This document shows, piece after piece, positions 1 to 6,955 of a stretch of DNA of 64,000 nucleotides. This DNA comes from Pseudomonas sp. UBA4617 (GTDB taxonomy: Bacteria; Pseudomonadota; Gammaproteobacteria; Pseudomonadales; Pseudomonadaceae), in assembly GCF_002386445.1 (NCBI RefSeq), contig NZ_DGIR01000002.1, forward strand, positions 62,001 to 126,000, given 5' to 3'. A program made the translations under genes and the position numbers. A model generated the notes under the pieces. That model ran no database searches. It was not told the DNA's origin and saw nothing but the letters and a program-made list of their open reading frames with translations. Position 1 is the stretch's first letter, and every line of letters starts with the position of its first letter.

Positions 1-461
1 GTGGCGGGCACAGCCGCGGCTCGTTCTTCTACCCGGCCGTGCTGTATCCGGTGAAGTCCGACATGCGCGTGTACCACGAGGAACAGTTCGGCCCACTGGT
101 GCCAGTGGTGCCCTACCGCGATCTGCAGACGGTGATCGATTATGTCCTGGACTCCGACTACGGCCAGCAACTGAGCCTGTTCGGCAACGACCCGGCAACC
201 ATCGGCAGCCTGGTCGACACCTTCGCCAACCAGGTCGGCCGTATCAACATCAACGCGCAATGCCAGCGCGGCCCGGACACCTACCCCTTCAATGGCCGCA
301 AGAACAGCGCCGAAGGTACCCTGTCGGTGCATGACGCCCTGCGCGTGTTCTCGATCCGTACGCTGGTGGCCACGCGCTTCCAGGCAGCCAACAAGGAACT
401 GATCAGCGAGATCATCCGTAACCGTCAGTCGAGCTTCCTGACGACCGACTACATCTTCTGA
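1..461 (+). CDS. gapN: NADP-dependent glyceraldehyde-3-phosphate dehydrogenase (GapN-like ALDH), C-terminal part
   Basis: This is the 3' end of an aldehyde dehydrogenase superfamily gene; the open frame runs in from the left edge (first full codon at base 3) and stops at TGA 459-461. The visible 152 residues contain the EEQFGPLVPVVPY segment that follows the catalytic region in ALDHs and the closing motif PFNGRKNSAEGTLSVHDALR, which is characteristic of non-phosphorylating, NADP-linked GAPDH (GapN). GapN oxidises glyceraldehyde 3-phosphate to 3-phosphoglycerate with NADPH formation in the cytoplasm. The catalytic cysteine and the cofactor fold lie outside the window, so the substrate call is by similarity of the C-terminus only. 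A general succinate-semialdehyde-type ALDH is less likely because of the GRKNSAEGT ending. Confidence 0.75.
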   Translation, partial: GGHSRGSFFYPAVLYPVKSDMRVYHEEQFGPLVPVVPYRDLQTVIDYVLDSDYGQQLSLFGNDPATIGSLVDTFANQVGRININAQCQRGPDTYPFNGRKNSAEGTLSVHDALRVFSIRTLVATRFQAANKELISEIIRNRQSSFLTTDYIF

Positions 462-533
462 CCGCCGCGCTTATAGCCAAGCGGTCTATCAAGAAGGTCG
501 ACTTTCCATCCGCGCAAACGACTCTAAGCAACA

Positions 534-551
534 GGGCGCCATCCGGCGCCC
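534..551. other. Perfect 7-bp hairpin upstream of the VOC gene
   Basis: GGGCGCC and GGCGCCC flank an ATCC loop, 19 bases before the ATG at 571 and directly before the AAGGAGAT ribosome binding site. There is no U tract, so it is not a normal terminator. It may stabilise the 5' end of the mRNA or mark the 3' end of the gapN transcript. Confidence 0.5.
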
Positions 552-570
552 ACTTCCAAGGAGATCGAAC

Positions 571-1038
571 ATGGCAGCCAGACCCATTCCCGAGGGCCAG
601 CACAGCATTACCCCGTACCTGGCCATCAACGATGCCGCCGAGGCCATCGAGTTCTATAAAAAGGCCTTTGGCGCCGTCGAGATGTTCCGTCTCGAGGCCC
701 CGGGTGGCCGCATTGGCCATGCCGAGCTGAAGATCGGTGACTCGTCGCTGATGCTTGGCGACCCCTGCGACATGGAAGGCGGCCTCACCGCCAGCCAGAA
801 GCTCAGCGGCGCAGGTGTAGGGCTGCACCTGTATGTCGAGGACAGCGACAAGGTCTACGACCAGGCCGTGGCAGCCGGCGCAACCCAGCTGAGTGCAGTG
901 ACAGACCAGTTCTATGGCGACCGTAGCGGTACGCTGAAAGACCCATTCGGCAATATCTGGTTCGTTTCCACCCACAGGGAGGATCTGTTCCCAGACGAAA
1001 TCCGTGCCCGTGCCGCCAAGCTGTTCGCCGGCAACTGA
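571..1038 (+). CDS. VOC-fold (glyoxalase/bleomycin-resistance, PhnB-like) protein
   Basis: A 155-residue cytoplasmic protein of the vicinal-oxygen-chelate superfamily. It opens with the PhnB-like segment ITPYLAINDAAEAIEFYKKAFGA, continues with GHAELKIGDSSLMLGD and ends with GTLKDPFGNIWFVSTH, the usual betaalphabetabetabeta arrangement of two half-domains in one chain. The length fits the stand-alone PhnB/YdhR-type subfamily. Start: ATG at 571 has a strong AAGGAGAT site seven bases upstream. Its reaction cannot be read from the sequence; family members include glyoxalases, isomerases and binding proteins. It follows gapN by about 110 bases in the same direction and could share its transcript. 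Confidence 0.85.
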   Translation: MAARPIPEGQHSITPYLAINDAAEAIEFYKKAFGAVEMFRLEAPGGRIGHAELKIGDSSLMLGDPCDMEGGLTASQKLSGAGVGLHLYVEDSDKVYDQAVAAGATQLSAVTDQFYGDRSGTLKDPFGNIWFVSTHREDLFPDEIRARAAKLFAGN

Positions 1039-1101
1039 GCGGCGGGTTGAAAGCGGCGCGGCTTTGCCTGAAGCTTGGCGCTCCTAGCCTGGAGCCGCTT
1101 C

Positions 1102-2286
1102 ATGCGAATCATCGACAAAACCGCCGCACAGGTGCGCAGCCTGACCCCCGCCGAAGAGGAGCTGCTGGTCGGCTTTGCCAGCGGCACCCTCGCCGGCCCG
1201 CGCCTGCTGCAGGCCAACCAGTTGCTGATGAAAGTGCGCAGCGCCAACCAGTGGCTGGCCTGTGACTGCCGCAGCGATGCCTTGCCGGTGCTCAATGTCA
1301 CCCTGAACGGCAACACCGGCACGCTGTTCCTCAAGAACAACCCCGGCACCGCCGAGCATGCGCCGGGCTGCCCGTTCACCAAGGACGAGCGGGAAGCTGC
1401 CGAGCGCGAAAGCCAGCCCACGCCGCCTGCGGCCTGGCTACCTCCGGACACGCCCCTGCGCCTGATCGGCGACTTCCGCAGTGGCAGCGCTCCAGCTGCC
1501 ACCGGCGACAACCATGAGCGGCGCGAGCAGCAGCGTCTGCTGGCGCTGTTGCTGACCTGGATCGAAACCAGCGGCCTCAACCTGTATGCCACTCACCTGA
1601 AAAAGGACCTGACCGGGCAGTTTGCCGAATTGCGCAGCGTGGCCAGCCGCTACCCGCTGCTGGAGCGGGTGCCGGCCAGCAATTACCTGGAAACCCGCCT
1701 GGACATGAAGCACATGATGATGCTCAAGGCCCGCTTGCGCGAAGCCACGGTGTTCGGCAGCCATCGCCGCCACGGCCTGCTGCTGGACTGCGTGGACCAG
1801 GTCAAAGGGCGCAAGCTGTTCAACCACGGCAATGCAGACGGCCTGGACTTCCAGGGGCATCATCTGTACTGGGGTGGCAACCGCACCGCCGGGCCGTTGC
1901 TGGCCTTGGCGCTGTACTCGCCGACCAGCGCCGGCAGCCAGTTCTACGAACTGATTCATGTGGCCAGCGTGCCGGTGCTGTCGCGGGCGCACCTGTTTCC
2001 GGTGTATCGCGATGAAGAGCGCGAACCGCTCAAGGCGCTGGTGTCGCTGATCGACTGGATGGCCAGCAAGGGCGTGAAAGTACAGATGCGCCGCCCGGTG
2101 ATCGGCGGCGAGGTGATGGATGAACTGGTGCTGACCTCGGACCAGGACCGCGTGCTGTCGGTATCGCTGCTGGAACAGCCGATCGGGCCCGAGCCGGATA
2201 CCGAGAACTTCAAGCGCTACGCTGACTTCAAGAGCCCGGAGACCTTCCGCAAGTACGTTGCGGGGTTCTTCATGCGTGAGCGCTGA
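1102..2286 (+). CDS. Conserved hypothetical protein with an N-terminal Cys/His cluster
   Basis: A 394-residue protein that I do not recognise. The frame is open from 1075, but ATG 1102 is preferred because GGAG lies eight bases upstream. No signal peptide or membrane helix is visible, so it should be cytoplasmic. Residues about 50-95 hold a CDC motif and an HAPGCPF motif, which could be one metal site; the family context is unknown. The rest is rich in charged and Leu residues, with GNADGLDFQGHHLYWGG in the middle. It sits between the VOC gene and ilvA in convergent orientation to ilvA. The codon bias matches the neighbours, so it is a real resident gene. A function should not be assigned. 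Confidence 0.8.
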   Translation: MRIIDKTAAQVRSLTPAEEELLVGFASGTLAGPRLLQANQLLMKVRSANQWLACDCRSDALPVLNVTLNGNTGTLFLKNNPGTAEHAPGCPFTKDEREAAERESQPTPPAAWLPPDTPLRLIGDFRSGSAPAATGDNHERREQQRLLALLLTWIETSGLNLYATHLKKDLTGQFAELRSVASRYPLLERVPASNYLETRLDMKHMMMLKARLREATVFGSHRRHGLLLDCVDQVKGRKLFNHGNADGLDFQGHHLYWGGNRTAGPLLALALYSPTSAGSQFYELIHVASVPVLSRAHLFPVYRDEEREPLKALVSLIDWMASKGVKVQMRRPVIGGEVMDELVLTSDQDRVLSVSLLEQPIGPEPDTENFKRYADFKSPETFRKYVAGFFMRER

Positions 2287-2323
2287 ATGCCATTGCAGGC
2301 CGCGGTGAATGGCCCCGGCGCTG

Positions 2324-2355
2324 CCGGTGATCGCGGCTGAATCCGCTCCTGCAAG
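2324..2355. repeat. REP-like element between convergent genes
   Basis: The stretch ending in GCGGCTGAATCCGCTCCTGC matches the P. putida-type REP core (stem GCGG/CCGC followed by CTCCTGCA). It lies between the 3' ends of the hypothetical gene and ilvA, the usual place for REPs, where they act as transcript 3'-end structures. Confidence 0.6.
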
Positions 2356-2406
2356 GTTTGGCAGCCTTGGGATGTTGGCCAAGACAGCGGCTTTACCGGT
2401 ACCTGT

Positions 2407-3969
2407 TCAGCCAAGAAACAGCTTGTACGCCGGGTTGTCTGTCTCGTCCCAATAGCGGTACCCCATCTCATCCAGCGCCAGCGGCAAACTCGCCAGCTCA
2501 TCCCCCGGCACTTCCAGTGCAGCGAACACGCGTGCCTCTGCCGCCCCATGGTTGCGGTAGTGGAACAGGCTGATGTTCCACTGCTTGCCCAATCGCTCCA
2601 GGAAGCCCAGCAAGGCCCCCGGACGTTCCGGGAACTCGAAGCGCAGCACCCGCTCGTCAGCACCCGGCGCGGCATGGCCGCCCACTGTATGGCGCACATG
2701 CAACTTGGCCAGTTCGTTGTCGGTCAGGTCCAGTACGCTGTAGCCCTGCTCGCGCAAGCTGGCCAGCAATCGTTCGCGCGGGTCGTGCAGCGGGTGGGTC
2801 TGTACCCCCACGAACAGGCGCGCCTCCTTGCCAGGATAGTAACGGTAGTTGAACTCAGTGATCTGCCGCTTGCCCAGCGCCCGGCAGAAGGCACGGAAGC
2901 TGCCCGGCTGTTCCGGGATGGTAACGGCAATGATCGCTTCGCGTTGCTCGCCCAGCTCGGCGCGCTCGGCGACGTGGCGCAGGCGGTCGAAATTGACGTT
3001 GGCGCCGGAATCGATAGCCACCAAGGTCTGTCCCTGCACGCCATGGCGCGCCACGTACTTCTTGATTCCGGCCACAGCCAGGGCTCCGGATGGCTCGGTG
3101 ATGGAACGGGTGTCGTCGTAGATGTCCTTGATCGCCGCGCACAGCTCATCGTTGCTCACGGTCAGTACCTCATCGACGAAATGCCGGCACAGCTCGAAGC
3201 AATGGGCCCCCACCTGCGCCACCGCCACACCATCGGCGAAGGTGCCGACCTGCGGCAGGATAACCCGTTCGCCAGCGGCCATGGCGGCCTGCAGGCAATT
3301 GGAGTCTTCCGGCTCGACGCCAATCACCTTCACCTCCGGGCGCAGGTACTTCACATAGGCGGCAATGCCAGCGATCAGCCCGCCACCGCCAACCGGCACG
3401 AAGATCGCGTCCAGCGCACCCGGGCACTGACGGAGGATTTCCATGGCCACGGTGCCTTGCCCGGCAATCACATCCGGGTCATCGAACGGCGGCACGAAGG
3501 TGGCGCCTTCGCTGTCCGCCAGCTTCAGCGCGTGGGCCAGGGCATGGGGAAAGCTCTCACCCTGCAATACGACATGGCCACCACGCGAACGTACACCTTC
3601 CACTTTCAGTGACGGTGTCGTGGTAGGCATGACAATGGTGGCTTTCATACCCAGGTGCGAGGCTGCCAGGGCTACGCCCTGGGCATGGTTGCCCGCCGAC
3701 GCGGTGATTACCCCGCGTTCGCGCTGTGCCGTGCTCAGACGCGAAAGACGCGTGTAGGCACCGCGGATCTTGAACGAGAACGTTGGCTGCAGGTCTTCGC
3801 GCTTGAGCAGCACCTGGTTGCCAAGGCTGGCGGACAACGCGGGAGCGGCTTGCAAAGGCGTCTCGATGGCCAGGTCGTAAACCGGCGCGGACAGGATACG
3901 GCGCACCTGCTCCGACAGCAGTTGCTGCACGGGGCTCGAGATACGAGGGCTGACGTTGAGGCTGGTCAT
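2407..3969 (-). CDS. ilvA: Threonine ammonia-lyase, biosynthetic (two ACT-like regulatory domains)
   Basis: PLP-dependent fold-type II deaminase that converts L-threonine to 2-oxobutanoate and ammonia, the first step committed to isoleucine. The N-terminal catalytic domain shows the PLP-lysine motif SFKIRGAYTRL (around residue 60), SAGNHAQGVAL and the glycine-rich phosphate loop PVGGGGLIAG. From about residue 330 the chain continues into two ACT-like domains (EQPGSFRAFCRAL and FPERPGALLGFLERL), as in allosteric, isoleucine-inhibited IlvA; total 520 residues is normal. ATG 3969 is chosen over the TTG at 3978 because AGGAG stands nine bases before it. An isoleucine leader peptide and attenuator precede it. 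Pseudomonads often carry two ilvA genes, so this may be a paralogue. Confidence 0.95.
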   Translation of the reverse strand: MTSLNVSPRISSPVQQLLSEQVRRILSAPVYDLAIETPLQAAPALSASLGNQVLLKREDLQPTFSFKIRGAYTRLSRLSTAQRERGVITASAGNHAQGVALAASHLGMKATIVMPTTTPSLKVEGVRSRGGHVVLQGESFPHALAHALKLADSEGATFVPPFDDPDVIAGQGTVAMEILRQCPGALDAIFVPVGGGGLIAGIAAYVKYLRPEVKVIGVEPEDSNCLQAAMAAGERVILPQVGTFADGVAVAQVGAHCFELCRHFVDEVLTVSNDELCAAIKDIYDDTRSITEPSGALAVAGIKKYVARHGVQGQTLVAIDSGANVNFDRLRHVAERAELGEQREAIIAVTIPEQPGSFRAFCRALGKRQITEFNYRYYPGKEARLFVGVQTHPLHDPRERLLASLREQGYSVLDLTDNELAKLHVRHTVGGHAAPGADERVLRFEFPERPGALLGFLERLGKQWNISLFHYRNHGAAEARVFAALEVPGDELASLPLALDEMGYRYWDETDNPAYKLFLG

Positions 3970-4017
3970 CGATGGCAACTCCTTGGCTTTTATTCACGTT
4001 GCCCAGGAGTCAGAGAG

Positions 4018-4042
4018 AAAAAACCCGCCTCCAGGGCGGGTT
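4018..4042 (-). terminator. Attenuator terminator of ilvA
   Basis: On the minus strand AACCCGCC and GGCGGGTT form an 8-bp stem with a 5-base loop, followed by six T. It lies between the leader peptide and the ilvA ribosome binding site, so it must be bypassed for ilvA expression. A GGCGGG copy overlapping the last leader codons (4062-4067) can pair with the 5' arm CCCGCC (4035-4040), giving the competing antiterminator. Confidence 0.85.
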
Positions 4043-4057
4043 CGGTGCACCTACGCG

Positions 4058-4120
4058 CTAGCCCGCCAAGCTGATAATGGCGGTAATAATAATGGCGTGG
4101 GCGTGCGGGAAAGTTCTCAT
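4058..4120 (-). CDS. ilvA leader peptide, 20 residues, isoleucine-rich
   Basis: A 20-codon frame (ATG at 4120, TAG at 4058-4060) reading MRTFPHAHA followed by Ile10-Ile12, Thr13, Ala14, Ile15-Ile16 and SLAG. Five isoleucine codons in seven positions, directly before a terminator and a threonine deaminase gene, are the hallmark of ribosome-mediated attenuation by charged isoleucyl-tRNA. When isoleucine is short, the ribosome stalls on these codons and the downstream GGCGGG segment can pair with the terminator arm. No Shine-Dalgarno is visible before the ATG, and the best promoter would start transcription almost at the ATG, so initiation may be leaderless. The peptide itself probably has no function. 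Confidence 0.85.
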   Translation of the reverse strand: MRTFPHAHAIIITAIISLAG

Positions 4121-4128
4121 GGGGTAGA

Positions 4129-4158
4129 AACTTAGCCGCTAGTGCGGCTTGAAGTCAA
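4129..4158 (-). promoter_or_regulatory. Candidate sigma-70 promoter of the ilvA leader transcript
   Basis: Minus-strand -35 TTGACT (4158-4153) and -10 TAAGTT (4134-4129) have an 18-base spacer. The -35 box overlaps the stop codon of the PACE gene. The expected start point is near 4122, only a few bases from the leader ATG. Confidence 0.5.
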
Positions 4159-4586
4159 CACTTCGCCTGCTGCGCCGAAAGCGGCACATCGAATACCTTG
4201 TCGAAGCCCCACTGGAAGACGAACGCATAAACGAAGAAAAACACGAACAGCGCCAGGTTGGTCAGCAGCGCCGCCCATAGGCTGACCTGCAACCAGTAGG
4301 CCACCAGCGGCAGCAGAATCAGCACCAACCCGCCCTCGAAGCCCAGAGCGTGCAGAAGGCGCCGCAGGAAGGTGCGCTCACGTCGGCGCTGGCGCGCTTC
4401 CCAGCGCTCGAACACCCAGTTGTAGGCCATGTTCCAGCTCATCGCGATGGCCGACATCAGCACCGAGAGCACGGTCGACTGCGCCATGCCGGCGCCGAAC
4501 GCCAGTTCCAGCGCGGGCGCCACGCAGGCGACAGCGATGGCTTCGTAGAGAATGGCCTGGACGATCTTGCGTGCCTTGCCTTGCAT
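4155..4586 (-). CDS. PACE-family efflux transporter (two BTP domains)
   Basis: A 143-residue inner-membrane protein with four predicted helices arranged as two tandem bacterial-transmembrane-pair units. Each unit has the family pattern: a glutamate in helix 1 (ILYEAIAV, about residue 14), SWNMAYNWVFE closing the first pair, then ALGFEGGLVLILLP and FVYAFVFQWGFD in the second. PACE proteins such as AceI export chlorhexidine, acriflavine or short diamines using the proton gradient. The frame is open back to 4724, but ATG 4586 with AGGGAA just upstream gives the normal family length. Its gene ends inside the ilvA leader promoter. Substrate is unknown. Confidence 0.88.
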   Translation of the reverse strand: MQGKARKIVQAILYEAIAVACVAPALELAFGAGMAQSTVLSVLMSAIAMSWNMAYNWVFERWEARQRRRERTFLRRLLHALGFEGGLVLILLPLVAYWLQVSLWAALLTNLALFVFFFVYAFVFQWGFDKVFDVPLSAQQAKC

Positions 4587-4748
4587 GTTCCCTGCTCCCT
4601 GGATAAACGATCTGTAAACTACAAGAAGTGGCTTGTAAGAAAAAGCCTGAAATTTGGACAACCCGGCATTCGGCTGCTTGTATCTATCCAGTACAAACGC
4701 CGAATGTCGTACAACTTCGTCCAAGGAACCGAACGAGGACCAAATACA

Positions 4749-4784
4749 ATGGCTTACGCCTTACTGCCGGTGGTCGGCACATGA
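4749..4784 (+). CDS. Possible 11-residue upstream peptide coupled to nfrB
   Basis: ATG 4749 has a good GAGGA site ten bases upstream and encodes MAYALLPVVGT; its TGA (4782-4784) overlaps the nfrB ATG in the form ATGA. nfrB itself has no convincing ribosome binding site, so nfrB translation may depend on termination of this short frame. The same coupling (ATGA) is used at nfrB-nfrA. It could also be chance; no product is expected to matter. Confidence 0.45.
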   Translation: MAYALLPVVGT

Positions 4785-6955
4785 GCCTGGCATTCATCGA
4801 CTTTCTGACCTACGTGCTGTTCGGCCTGAAGATCCTCGCGATCGTCCTGGCCTCGCTGATGTTCCTGCTGGGCCTGGATGACCTGTTCATCGACCTGTGT
4901 TTCTGGGGCCGCAAGCTGATCCGGCGCTTCCGCATCTATGACAAATACGAAAAGGCCGACGAGAAGCGCCTGTTCGAAGTGCCGGAAAAACCCTTGGCCA
5001 TCATGGTGCCGGCCTGGAACGAAGTGGGTGTGGTGGGCGAAATGGCGCGCCTCGCCGCCTCGACCATCGACTACGAGAACTATCAGATCTTCGTCGGCAC
5101 CTACCCCAATGACCCGCAAACCCAGGCCGATGTCGACGCGGTGTGCCTGCACTACCCCAACGTACACAAGGTGGTCTGCGCGCGCCCCGGCCCCACCAGC
5201 AAGGCTGACTGCCTGAACAACATCATCGACGCCCTGCTGCGTTTCCAGCAGGACGCCGGTATCGAATTCGCCGGTTTCATCCTGCACGACGCCGAAGACG
5301 TGATCTCGCCCATGGAGCTGCGCCTGTTCAACTACCTGCTGCCGAACAAGGACATGATCCAGATCCCGGTGTACCCCTATGCACCGGAATGGAAAGGCTT
5401 CACCGCCGGCCACTACGTCGATGAGTTTGCCGAGAATCACGGCAAGGACGTGATCGTGCGCGAAGCCTTGACCGGTCAGGTACCGAGCGCCGGCGTCGGG
5501 ACCTGTTTCAGCCGCCGCGCCATCGCCGCGCTGCTCGAGGATGGCGACGGCATCGCCTTCGACGTGCAGAGCCTTACCGAAGACTACGACATCGGCTTTC
5601 GCCTGAAGCAAAAGGGCATGAAGTGCATTTTTGCCCGCTATTCCATCACCGACCCGGCGCTGACCCTGAAGCAGAAATGGCGCCCGGGCATGAGCCGTGA
5701 ATTCTCCCAGGTGATCTGCGTACGCGAGCATTTTCCGCGCGACTGGCAACATGCCATTCGGCAGAAGTCGCGGTGGATCGTCGGCATCGTGTTCCAGGGC
5801 ACCAGCAACCTTGGCTGGAGCCGCAAGGGCGCCCTCAACTACTTCCTCTGGCGTGACCGTCGCGGGCTGTTCGCCTACCTGCTTAGCTTCCTGGTCAACC
5901 TGTTGCTGCTGGTGCTGCTGGCCATGTGGCTGGTCACGGTAATTGCGCCAGAGTCATGGCGCTTCATGTCCATCCTCGATGACAGCCCGCTGTTGGCCAC
6001 CCTGCTGTGGCTGAACGGGCTGCTGCTGGTCAACCGCCTGTTCCAGCGCGCCTGGTTCGTCACCCGCTTCTATGGTATTGGCGAGGGCCTGCTGTCCGCG
6101 CCGCGGATGATGTGGAGCAACTTCGTCAACTTCTTCGCCAACCTGCGCGCCTTGCGCCAGGTGATGGAAATGGGCGACTCGCGGCGCGTGGCCTGGGACA
6201 AGACCACTCACGAATTTCCTGCCATTGCCGCGCCAGCCCGCACCCCGCTGGGCCAACGCCTGGTGGCCAAGGGCCTGATCAGCGACGAACAGCTGCAACA
6301 GGCGATCACCAGCCCGGTACGCCGACGCCTGGGCCGCGAGCTGCTGCTGCGCGGCTGGCTGGACAGCGAACAGCTGGTAGCGACCCTGGCCGAACAACTC
6401 GAGCTGCCCTGGGCACCGCTCAACCCGTTCAAGCTTGACCCACAACTGATCGCCAAACTGCCACGCAAGCTGGCGACCCACTATGGCGTGTTACCAGTGG
6501 ACGAAGACGGCAACACGCTGATCCTGGCCAGCGAAAGCCCGGTCAGCCAGGTGTCGCTGGGGGTCATGAGCCGTCAACTGAAACGCCCGGTCAGCGCCCG
6601 CCTGGCGCCACAGGGTCGGGTAACCCTGGGCCTGCGCTACCACTACCCGAGCCCCTGGCAAAAGCCGGAAACCCGCGAGATGCTGGCCGTCCTGGAACGC
6701 AACCAGGACGACGAAGCGCTGCTGGAACGGGTCAGCCACCACCAGGTGATGCTGGGTGCCCTGTTGCAGGTGCGCGGCATGGTACCGGTCACCCTGTTCA
6801 ACCAGGCGCTGATCGACTTCAACCCCGAACAGCAAAGCCTCGGCGAATACCTGATCACTCGCGGCATCATCACCGAGCAGGTGCTGCAGCAGGCCCTCAT
6901 CGAACAGGCCAGCGAACAGCAGGCCGCCTTTGACCTGACCCGGGAGGTGGCATGA
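4781..6955 (+). CDS. nfrB: NfrB-like membrane glycosyltransferase with C-terminal MshEN c-di-GMP-binding domain
   Basis: A 724-residue inner-membrane family-2 glycosyltransferase. One N-terminal helix (about 10-35) is followed by the GT2 domain with MVPAWNE (about 76-81), HDAED (about 168-172, the metal site) and QKSRW (about 327, the processive QxxRW motif), then helices around 360-430. From about 485 come MshEN-type repeats, TPLGQRLVAKGLISDEQL and RRLGRELLLRGWLDSEQL, with a third copy near 685. In E. coli NfrB this domain binds c-di-GMP and switches on synthesis of a surface glycan that is the phage N4 receptor. The start at 4781 follows the MSLAFIDFLTYVLFG membrane start. The operon continues with nfrA (4-base overlap), a DUF4434 gene and a diguanylate cyclase. 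Confidence 0.88.
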   Translation: MSLAFIDFLTYVLFGLKILAIVLASLMFLLGLDDLFIDLCFWGRKLIRRFRIYDKYEKADEKRLFEVPEKPLAIMVPAWNEVGVVGEMARLAASTIDYENYQIFVGTYPNDPQTQADVDAVCLHYPNVHKVVCARPGPTSKADCLNNIIDALLRFQQDAGIEFAGFILHDAEDVISPMELRLFNYLLPNKDMIQIPVYPYAPEWKGFTAGHYVDEFAENHGKDVIVREALTGQVPSAGVGTCFSRRAIAALLEDGDGIAFDVQSLTEDYDIGFRLKQKGMKCIFARYSITDPALTLKQKWRPGMSREFSQVICVREHFPRDWQHAIRQKSRWIVGIVFQGTSNLGWSRKGALNYFLWRDRRGLFAYLLSFLVNLLLLVLLAMWLVTVIAPESWRFMSILDDSPLLATLLWLNGLLLVNRLFQRAWFVTRFYGIGEGLLSAPRMMWSNFVNFFANLRALRQVMEMGDSRRVAWDKTTHEFPAIAAPARTPLGQRLVAKGLISDEQLQQAITSPVRRRLGRELLLRGWLDSEQLVATLAEQLELPWAPLNPFKLDPQLIAKLPRKLATHYGVLPVDEDGNTLILASESPVSQVSLGVMSRQLKRPVSARLAPQGRVTLGLRYHYPSPWQKPETREMLAVLERNQDDEALLERVSHHQVMLGALLQVRGMVPVTLFNQALIDFNPEQQSLGEYLITRGIITEQVLQQALIEQASEQQAAFDLTREVA

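Noticed and set aside
4587..4724. N-terminal extension of the PACE gene
   Set aside because: The 46 extra residues have no family match, and ATG 4586 has a ribosome binding site and gives the normal length.
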